The notes below the pieces were generated by a model. It saw only the letters and a list, made by a program, of their open reading frames with translations. It made no database searches and had not been told where the DNA came from. Below are positions 8,056 through 13,985 of a stretch of 56,477 nucleotides of DNA, piece by piece. The stretch is from DATIHQ01 sp035480535 (GTDB taxonomy: Bacteria; Chlamydiota; Chlamydiia; Chlamydiales; SM23-39), in assembly GCA_035480535.1 (NCBI GenBank), contig DATIHQ010000121.1:1-56477 (forward strand). Reading direction: 5' to 3'. Every line of letters starts with the position of its first letter. Positions within the stretch are counted from its first letter, which is position 1. The translations under genes and the position numbers were made by a program.

Positions 8056-8638
8056 TTCAATTCAAGGCATTTTAAAAGATAAAGATCCACTGAAAGCAGT
8101 TGTCGAAACTGGCGGCATTGGCTATCGCCTCGCCATTCCCCTCAGCACCTACACACAGCTTCCCGCTTGTGAAAAAACGCTGAAACTCTACCTCTCCCAA
8201 GTGGTTCGCGAAGATTCAAACACTCTCTACGCCTTCCTCGTCAAAGAAGAGCGAGATCTCTTTGAAACCCTCATCACTCTCTCTGGCATCGGCCCCAAAA
8301 CAGCCCTTGCGATCATCGGCCACATGGATATTGCCTCCTTTCAGCGCGCGATTGCCGCCTCCGATGTCCGCCTCCTCAGCAAAATCCCCGGCATCGGCAA
8401 GAAAACAGCCGAACGACTCGTCATTGAAATGCGCGATAAGTTTAAAAAAGGACCTCTCAAAGGCAAGGCCATTACACTCTCCAGCGCCGACACGCTCATC
8501 GGCGATGCGATGCATGCGCTCCTCAACCTCGGCTACAGCCCCCTCGATGCGCAGAGAGCCGTCCAGGCCGCCATGGAAGAAAAGAAAGAGGAAAAAGACC
8601 TCGGCCGCCTCATCACCGCGGCCCTCCAAAAAATTTAG
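8048..8638 (+). CDS. ruvA: Holliday junction branch migration protein RuvA
   Basis: A 196-residue protein with the three RuvA domains. The N-terminal OB-fold begins MFDSIQGILKDKDP and contains GGIGYRLAIP. The central tandem helix-hairpin-helix motifs are LSGIGPKTALAIIG and IPGIGKKTAERLVIEMRDK. The C-terminal three-helix domain, which contacts RuvB, includes DAMHALLNLGYSPLDAQRAV. RuvA tetramers hold the four-way junction flat while RuvB drives branch migration. It overlaps ruvC by 8 bp and its stop overlaps the convergent small membrane protein gene by 4 bp. Length is close to the family norm of about 200. Confidence 0.96.
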   Translation: MFDSIQGILKDKDPLKAVVETGGIGYRLAIPLSTYTQLPACEKTLKLYLSQVVREDSNTLYAFLVKEERDLFETLITLSGIGPKTALAIIGHMDIASFQRAIAASDVRLLSKIPGIGKKTAERLVIEMRDKFKKGPLKGKAITLSSADTLIGDAMHALLNLGYSPLDAQRAVQAAMEEKKEEKDLGRLITAALQKI

Positions 8639-9072
8639 GAGCGGGGACAGCCAAGTTCATCCGCATATTTAGTCCCAATCCCTATGCCTACTCCAATCAT
8701 CCCTCCTGCGTAGCCAAGGGTGGAAACAGTGGTGAGAAATTTTCGGATGTGGCAGATATTGCGGCCGCAATAGATCATTTTTCCCTCCCAATATCTCCAA
8801 GTTGCGAAAGCAAACCAAAGCGCAGAGCCTACCGGGATGATCGCATAGGAGGCCGCGCTAGATTTAAACGTAGTACTGAGAGAGACGCAGACGATTCCTG
8901 TAGTGACGCCTCCAATCCCAGAAAGGGCATGGGAAATGGTTTTTCGAGAACTCAGCGCTCTACAAGTAATCTTGCAACACCTGCCGATCATATTGAGAAA
9001 TCCGCCCGGGGGTGGGGGAGCAACTGGAGCGGCGGCTCCTTCTCCTCGTTGACCATTTTGTACGGGAACCAT
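8635..9072 (-). CDS. Small membrane protein, unknown function
   Basis: A 145-residue protein I do not recognise. The N-terminal 30 residues are Pro/Ala/Gly-rich (GAAAPVAPPPPGG), followed by Cys-containing sequence (GRCCKITCRAL) and three hydrophobic segments, roughly residues 50-68, 73-92 and 113-134, the last Gly-rich (GYAGGMIGVGIGIGT). The start is well supported by a strong ribosome site, AGGAGG five bases before ATG. It converges on ruvA with a 4-bp overlap. The layout, a soluble N-terminus followed by hydrophobic pairs, recalls inclusion-membrane (Inc) proteins of Chlamydiae, but the hydrophobic segments are not a classic bilobed pair. Treat as hypothetical. Confidence 0.65.
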   Translation of the reverse strand: MVPVQNGQRGEGAAAPVAPPPPGGFLNMIGRCCKITCRALSSRKTISHALSGIGGVTTGIVCVSLSTTFKSSAASYAIIPVGSALWFAFATWRYWEGKMIYCGRNICHIRKFLTTVSTLGYAGGMIGVGIGIGTKYADELGCPRS

Positions 9073-9157
9073 TTTTCCTCCTGATTAAGGCATTTAAGAT
9101 ATGATAAAGAATTTTTTAATAGAAGAACTTTTTTCCGTTCATGCTATGCTTCTCTCC

Positions 9158-10513
9158 ATGTCTTCGCTCTATCAAACAGGAAATACCATTGCAGCCATCA
9201 CCACCCCGCCTGGGGAAGGGGCCATCGCTGTCATCCGGATCTCGGGTCCCAAAGCCTTTGAGATCGCGGGAGCCCTTTTTTCAGGCCCCGTTCAAACGTA
9301 CAAAAGCCACACCGCCCATTATGGAAATATTTTAAGCCAAGAGGGGAAAGTCCTCGATAGCGTCCTGTTGCTGGTTATGAAGAACCCCCATTCCTACACC
9401 GGCGAAGATACAGTAGAAATTTCTTGTCACGGGGGGAGCCTTGTCACGCGACGCGTCCTCCAGCGAATTTTTGAAGCGGGGGCCCAGCCAGCCAAGCCGG
9501 GGGAGTTTTCCTTCCAAGCCTATATGAATGGCAAGCTCGATCTAGCGCAGGCAGAGGCGGTGCAGCAATTGATCGCAGCCAAAAGCGAACTCGCCCTTGA
9601 ATCGGCTGAGCGACAATTGCAGGGCGCCCTCTCTGAAACCATCTCTCACTATCAAAAAGAGCTAACCGAGACGGCGGCGATTCTCGAAGCCTGGGTTGAT
9701 TTCCCTGAAGAGGGACTTGAATTTGCCACAATGGAAGAAATCGCTCAAACTCTGCATGCTATTTGCGAGCGGATGATTAAACTCCAACGTACTTTCCACG
9801 ATGGCAAAGCGCTTCATGAGGGGCTTTCCCTTTGCCTTCTCGGCTCCCCCAATGTGGGAAAATCCTCTCTCATGAATGCGCTGCTTGGGAAAGAGCGGGC
9901 GATTGTCACAGAAATCGCTGGAACCACGCGCGATCTTCTCGAAGAAGATTTACGCCTGGGCGGCCTTCATTTTCGCCTGATCGACACCGCCGGCATTCGC
10001 GACACGCAGGAAATTGTGGAACAAGAGGGAATCCGCCGCTCCCAAAAAGCGATGCAGGAAGCCGATCTCATTCTCCTCCTCCTCGATGCAAGCAGGCCTC
10101 TGCAGCCAAAAGATCACGAGCTTCTAAACACAACGCCCAAAGAAAAAACCATCGTCATCTGGAATAAAATTGATCTCGCAAAACCGACTCTCAACATCCC
10201 TTCCATCCAAATCTCGGTGAAAGAGAAAATCGGCTTTGACACCTTGCGCGAAACAATTGAAAAACTCATCTGGAAACATGGCCCTCCATCGAAAGAAGAA
10301 GTAGTGATCACCCGTCTGCGCCATCATGAAGCCTTGACGCAGGCGATCCTTTCATGCCAAGCTGTCATCAAAGGTTTAAGAGAGGGGATTTCGGCTGAGT
10401 TTGTCGCCTCTGACATGCGCAATTGCCTCCATGAGCTAGGCAAAATCATCGGGACGAATGTCACAGAAGATATCCTCACTGCCATCTTCTCAAAATTTTG
10501 TCTGGGAAAATGA
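9158..10513 (+). CDS. mnmE: tRNA modification GTPase MnmE (TrmE)
   Basis: A 451-residue protein with the full MnmE layout. The N-terminal tetrahydrofolate-binding domain contains TIAAITTPPGEGAIAVIRISG and PGEFSFQAYMNGKLDLAQAEAV. The GTPase domain, inserted in a helical domain, has G1 GSPNVGKSS, G2/switch EIAGTTRDLLEE, G3 DTAGIRDTQEIVEQEGI and G4 WNKID. The protein ends in FCLGK, matching the conserved C-terminal FC(I/L)GK with its catalytic Cys. With MnmG it installs a C5 carboxymethylaminomethyl-type group on the wobble uridine of some tRNAs. ATGs at 9101 and 9146 are in frame; 9158 gives the family-like start MSSLYQTGNTI, though no clear ribosome site precedes it. It overlaps nth by ATGA, as in Chlamydia. 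Confidence 0.95.
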   Translation: MSSLYQTGNTIAAITTPPGEGAIAVIRISGPKAFEIAGALFSGPVQTYKSHTAHYGNILSQEGKVLDSVLLLVMKNPHSYTGEDTVEISCHGGSLVTRRVLQRIFEAGAQPAKPGEFSFQAYMNGKLDLAQAEAVQQLIAAKSELALESAERQLQGALSETISHYQKELTETAAILEAWVDFPEEGLEFATMEEIAQTLHAICERMIKLQRTFHDGKALHEGLSLCLLGSPNVGKSSLMNALLGKERAIVTEIAGTTRDLLEEDLRLGGLHFRLIDTAGIRDTQEIVEQEGIRRSQKAMQEADLILLLLDASRPLQPKDHELLNTTPKEKTIVIWNKIDLAKPTLNIPSIQISVKEKIGFDTLRETIEKLIWKHGPPSKEEVVITRLRHHEALTQAILSCQAVIKGLREGISAEFVASDMRNCLHELGKIIGTNVTEDILTAIFSKFCLGK

Positions 10514-11124
10514 AAAAAACAGAAAAAATCGGAAACATTCTTGATGAATTGTTCCCCCATCCAGAAATCCCGCTGGAACATTCCGATCCCTACACACTTC
10601 TCATCGCAGTTCTTCTTTCTGCGCAATGCACCGATGTGCGGGTGAATCAAGTGACTCCTAAATTATTTGCAAAAGCGAACACTCCCCAAAAAATGGTGCA
10701 GCTCGATGTAAAAGAAATCGAAGCGATCATCCGCCCCTGCGGCCTTGCGCCTACCAAATCTCGCGCCATTTGGAAGCTTTCTCAAGATCTCTTGGAACAC
10801 CACAGCGGAAAAGTGCCGAAAACACTCGAAGAATTAGAAGAATTGCCTGGAGTTGGGCATAAAACCGCCTCGGTCGTCATGGCGCAAGCCTTTCATCAGC
10901 CTGCATTCCCCGTCGACACGCATATCCATCGCTGCGCCCACCGCTGGGGCCTTAGCTCTGGTAAAACCGTTGTTCAAACCGAACGAGACCTAAAGCGCCT
11001 CTTTCCTAAAAAGGATTGGATCAAGCGCCATTTACAAATCATCTATTTTGCTCGAAAATATTGCCCCGCCCGCGGGCATAAAGCCAAAGAGTGTCCCATA
11101 TGCCATTTCTTGAAGAACAACTGA
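10510..11124 (+). CDS. nth: Endonuclease III (DNA glycosylase/AP lyase)
   Basis: A 204-residue HhH-GPD glycosylase. The helix-hairpin-helix LPGVGHKTASVV carries catalytic Lys118, and PVDTHIHR carries Asp136, at the positions expected from E. coli Nth. It removes oxidised pyrimidines and cleaves the abasic site. The C-terminal tail reads CPARGHKAKECPICHFLKNN, with only three Cys (185, 195, 198) spaced x9 and x2, not the canonical C-x6-C-x2-C-x5-C, so binding of a normal [4Fe-4S] cluster is doubtful. ATG at 10510 overlaps the mnmE stop; a TTG at 10498 is possible but less likely. The next gene starts within the last 25 bp. Confidence 0.95.
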   Translation: MKKTEKIGNILDELFPHPEIPLEHSDPYTLLIAVLLSAQCTDVRVNQVTPKLFAKANTPQKMVQLDVKEIEAIIRPCGLAPTKSRAIWKLSQDLLEHHSGKVPKTLEELEELPGVGHKTASVVMAQAFHQPAFPVDTHIHRCAHRWGLSSGKTVVQTERDLKRLFPKKDWIKRHLQIIYFARKYCPARGHKAKECPICHFLKNN

Positions 11125-11951
11125 ATTTTGTGATTTGGGTCTCTCAAATGAGAGGACCCCTTCTCGATCCCTTCTTCCGCTTTCTGAACTATTTCGACAC
11201 GAGCTATTTCTACTTTATCCTCATTCCTCTCGTGTGGATCGGCTTTTCCTATCGATGGGGGATTCGTCTCGCTTATCTCTCCTTAATCAGCAACAACGTC
11301 ATCCACATAGTGAAAAACTACTTTGAATGGCCCCGCCCAAGCCATCTTGTCCCAGGACTCGGCCTCTTTGACTTTCAAAGCTACAGCTTTCCCAGCGGGG
11401 GAGCGCAGATGTCCTTTCTTCTAGGCGGTCTTCTGATCTACTACGGAAAAAGCCGTCTCACAACAATCATCGGCCTCACCTACATCTTCCTAATCAGCTT
11501 TTCGCGGATCTATCTGGGCGTTCATTTCCCTGGCGATGTTCTCGGCGGGTGGTTTTTTGCTGCGATTCTGCTTTTTCTTTTCATCCGCTTCATTGAACCG
11601 ATTGAAGCCTTCCTGAAAAAGAAAGGGCTTATCTTTGCTTTTATCATCAGCCAATCGCTTCCCCTTCTTTACCTCGCCATCACCCATCGAGGAGTCTCTG
11701 AAATGGCAGGAGCCATGGCGATGGGCTTAGGGATTTGCCTTTCTTTCCATTACAAACTCTACCTTCCGCCGCCAAAAACCATTCTCATCGGACTTTTCCG
11801 CGCTCTTCTTGCGGTCGCTGGCGTCTATCTCTTCTACTTCTTCTGGCCAAAACAGCTTTCCCGTCCAGTGCAATCTTTCACAATTAGCCTCTGGCTCAGT
11901 CTAATCGCAAGCCCTATTTGTAACTTCTTTTTACGGAGCAAAAACAAATAG
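11100..11951 (+). CDS. PAP2-family membrane phosphatase with variant active site
   Basis: A 283-residue polytopic protein with about seven hydrophobic segments. PAP2 motif 1 is KNYFEWPRP (K-x6-RP) and motif 3 is SRIYLGVHFPGD (SR-x5-H-x3-D). Motif 2, normally PSGH, reads PSGG, so the His that usually acts as proton donor is missing. PAP2 enzymes dephosphorylate lipid phosphates such as undecaprenyl pyrophosphate or phosphatidate at the outer face of the inner membrane. A GTG at 11091 is an alternative start; ATG at 11100 overlaps nth by 25 bp. An inverted repeat covers its 3' end. The substrate cannot be deduced, and activity is uncertain given the motif change. Confidence 0.85.
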   Translation: MPFLEEQLNFVIWVSQMRGPLLDPFFRFLNYFDTSYFYFILIPLVWIGFSYRWGIRLAYLSLISNNVIHIVKNYFEWPRPSHLVPGLGLFDFQSYSFPSGGAQMSFLLGGLLIYYGKSRLTTIIGLTYIFLISFSRIYLGVHFPGDVLGGWFFAAILLFLFIRFIEPIEAFLKKKGLIFAFIISQSLPLLYLAITHRGVSEMAGAMAMGLGICLSFHYKLYLPPPKTILIGLFRALLAVAGVYLFYFFWPKQLSRPVQSFTISLWLSLIASPICNFFLRSKNK

Positions 11952-11958
11952 GGCTGCG
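11906..11958. repeat. Stem-loop over the 3' end of the PAP2 gene
   Basis: AGCCCTATTTGT at 11910-11921 is a perfect inverted copy of ACAAATAGGGCT at 11944-11955; CGC/GCG extends the stem by three pairs with one bulged A. The 22-base loop and the stop codon of the PAP2 gene lie inside. No T-run follows on the plus strand, so it is not a typical intrinsic terminator. It may block 3' exonucleases between the two convergent genes. Confidence 0.55.
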
Positions 11959-11962
11959 AAAA

Positions 11963-12379
11963 TTAGTTTCTTATCCACGTGTCGGCTAAGCCAGGTGCGC
12001 CACCAAGCCACATGCCTTTAATGTCTTTGAAGAAAACGGTATCGCCATGATGGAAAATCCGGCAGTGTCCATAAGAAGGCGTCCCATTATCATAGATAAA
12101 ATGGGTTTGTGTAATCATCTTGAGAGGATCATTTCCTACATACTGAGAGGGAACTGTAAGAACCATGGTATAACCCGTAGTGATAAAAAAGTAGGCGATT
12201 TCTGGATCGCTCTCGGCAATTTGAATGGCCTTTTCCAGTGTGATGCCCCTTTCGAGGCGCACTGCATTCGCATAATCGGATTCTCCATACTGCGCTGCAT
12301 TGGCCTGCTGCCGCCAATTCTCATTTCCATAAACAGTTGCAAAAACTGTTATCATTAAAAAAATTAGTTTCGTTTTCAT
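11963..12379 (-). CDS. Secreted protein of unknown function
   Basis: A 138-residue protein with a Sec signal peptide (MKTKLIFLMITVFATVYG, likely cleaved before NENWR). The mature part contains ITLEKAIQIAESDPEIAYFFITTGYTM and a C-terminal region with QTHFIYDNGTPSYGHCRIFHHGDTVFF and GMWLGGAPGLADTW. I do not recognise a family. A GAGG ribosome site precedes the ATG. The gene lies alone on the minus strand between the convergent PAP2 gene and psd, 55 bp from psd. It is likely periplasmic or surface-exposed; no catalytic motif is evident. Confidence 0.75.
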   Translation of the reverse strand: MKTKLIFLMITVFATVYGNENWRQQANAAQYGESDYANAVRLERGITLEKAIQIAESDPEIAYFFITTGYTMVLTVPSQYVGNDPLKMITQTHFIYDNGTPSYGHCRIFHHGDTVFFKDIKGMWLGGAPGLADTWIRN

Positions 12380-12434
12380 AATTACCTCATTGGGTTAAAG
12401 AGAAAGAGAGGCATTCTCAAGAAGTATCTAATTT

Positions 12435-13310
12435 CTAGCAAGAAATTCCGAGCGATTCGCCGAAGTTGGCGCGGGTTTCAAACCCGTTTTTGGTATTTTC
12501 AATGAGATCGGCATCGAATTGCACTCTGTTTTTTTCAAAGAGAAGAACAATGCAAGAGGCGCCAAATTCGAAATATCCTTTTTCTTCCCCTTTTTGCACA
12601 GCGCGATCGGGAGTGTACGTCTGATGAATGCTTCCAACTGACGTCGCTCCGATTTCTATGTAGAGAATCGTTCCATATTCCTCGCTATCGATCTCCGTAA
12701 TCATCCGCTTGTTTTCCCAAAAGATCGAAATTCTCTTCTGCAGCGCAATGGGATTGACCGAATAAAGAAGTCCATTGATAAGATTCGCCTCGCTGGGAAT
12801 GCCATCGCAAGGAAAATGGAAGCGGTGATAATCGCTAGGACAAAGGCGAGCAATTGCCATCGATCCTTCCGCGTAGCGATTCGCAAGCGCCGAATTTTGC
12901 AGAAACTCTTTCAGGGAAAATGGCTGCCCCTTAATCGAGAAACGATCGAATTGGGGATAGATTAGATAACGCCCATCGGCGGGCATTGCGAGGCGGTTCT
13001 TTACGATGGGACGACATTCAGACTTTAGCTTGCGGATGAAGAAATCATTGAATGATTTGAAATTGGATTCTAGAAATTCACTCTCATCAATTCCATACGT
13101 TTCAATAAAGGGTCTGATCTCTTTTGCGCTCTTTTCTTGTCTTTGCAGGTAGCCATACAATTGAGACGCGTAGGGAAATCGGGCAATGAGAGGAAGCATA
13201 ATTCTAGAAAAAAGAGAGCCCCCGTAAAGAAAAGAAAGAGCCTGATGGCCAAAGATCTTCTCCGTACATCTTTGGCCCCCTCTCCGATCTATGTAGATCA
13301 CTTCATTCAT
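12435..13310 (-). CDS. psd: Phosphatidylserine decarboxylase proenzyme
   Basis: A 291-residue proenzyme. Conserved blocks are FFIRKLKSECRPI, MPADGRYL (Asp112 of the self-cleavage triad), CPSDYHRFHFPCDG (His of the triad) and GATSVGSIHQTY. The self-cleavage site near the C-terminus reads FGASC (residues 249-253) instead of LGST or FGGS; Ser252 should become the pyruvoyl group, but an Ala rather than Gly precedes it. The enzyme makes phosphatidylethanolamine from phosphatidylserine at the inner membrane. It overlaps the upstream GNAT gene by 8 bp. Chlamydia also has psd close to secA and nth. Confidence 0.93.
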   Translation of the reverse strand: MNEVIYIDRRGGQRCTEKIFGHQALSFLYGGSLFSRIMLPLIARFPYASQLYGYLQRQEKSAKEIRPFIETYGIDESEFLESNFKSFNDFFIRKLKSECRPIVKNRLAMPADGRYLIYPQFDRFSIKGQPFSLKEFLQNSALANRYAEGSMAIARLCPSDYHRFHFPCDGIPSEANLINGLLYSVNPIALQKRISIFWENKRMITEIDSEEYGTILYIEIGATSVGSIHQTYTPDRAVQKGEEKGYFEFGASCIVLLFEKNRVQFDADLIENTKNGFETRANFGESLGISC

Positions 13311-13842
13311 AAATTTTTTCTATTCCTTTACATTCTGTGCGGAGCAAGGAATAAATGCAAAGGTCGAGGAATCTTCCTCTATGAAAAAAAGAGGATCGGG
13401 CAATCCCTTCAAACTGAAATCCAGCCTTTTTGGCCAAATGTAAAGCGGCTTTACAATAGTCTGGAACAGAGAATTGCAGCCTCTCAACTTTCTGTGTAGC
13501 AAAGAGATAACTGCAAAATAAGGGAAGCGCCGCAGCCATGAGTCCCTGCCCGCGATCCTCTCTTTGAAAGATGTAACAGCGCAAATCAAGGCAATCGAAA
13601 AGCTTCTGTTTTTCATACCAAAGAGCTCCCACCAAACGCCCTTCCGGCAAAATAATCAATAGCGTTCCTTTTTCCTCTCCCCAAAAACCAGTTTCATGGA
13701 AATCCTTACGAAATTGATGTTCTGATAAAAGATTGCTGGGAAGATATTCCCCCTTGTGGCGAATGGAATCGAGAACTTGATAGAGTTCAATTAAATCGCC
13801 CTCTTTGACGGTCCGCAGATGAAAGCGTTCATTTTCGATCAT
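13303..13842 (-). CDS. GNAT acetyltransferase, RimJ/RimL-like
   Basis: A 179-residue GNAT-fold protein. The N-terminus MIENERFHLRTVKEGDLIELY is the usual first strand and helix; the acetyl-CoA pyrophosphate loop is represented by QREDRGQGLMAAALPL, and the late DYCKAALHLAKKAGFQFEGIAR segment is the common GNAT motif B before a strand. RimJ/RimL relatives acetylate N-terminal amines of ribosomal or other proteins, but the substrate here is not predictable. It overlaps psd by 8 bp and is divergent from secA across a 143-bp AT-rich gap. The sequence TGTAAAGC-GGCTTTACA within the Cys-Lys-Ala-Ala-Leu codons resembles the repeated palindrome but is probably coincidental. Confidence 0.85.
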   Translation of the reverse strand: MIENERFHLRTVKEGDLIELYQVLDSIRHKGEYLPSNLLSEHQFRKDFHETGFWGEEKGTLLIILPEGRLVGALWYEKQKLFDCLDLRCYIFQREDRGQGLMAAALPLFCSYLFATQKVERLQFSVPDYCKAALHLAKKAGFQFEGIARSSFFHRGRFLDLCIYSLLRTECKGIEKIYE

Positions 13843-13985
13843 AAGTACAGAATCATAACACCACCCACTTTATTATCAAATTAAACCAAAATTTATTTGT
13901 ATAATTCAAAATTTTACATTAAAATTTATACCTTGTAAGAAATGCCATTCCCTATTAAAATTTTGTCAAAGTTGATAGGGTCTCT
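13843..13985. other. AT-rich divergent intergenic region upstream of secA and the GNAT/psd pair
   Basis: This 143-bp gap must carry promoters in both directions. A TATAAT lies at 13900-13905 on the plus strand, but I see no good -35 box at 16-18 bp. A GATAAT lies in the other orientation near 13874. Two related AT stretches (AAAATTTAT and TTAAAATTTAT) repeat around 13887 and 13920. These are candidates only. Confidence 0.3.

Noticed and set aside
12472..12486. CGGGTTT-C-AAACCCG palindrome
   Set aside because: It lies within the psd C-terminal codons with no T-run, so it is not supported as a terminator.
13438..13456. TGTAAAGC-GGCTTTACA, an imperfect version of the repeated palindrome
   Set aside because: It has a one-base-off centre, lacks the flanking AGGCG block, and is explained by conserved GNAT codons (Cys-Lys-Ala-Ala-Leu).
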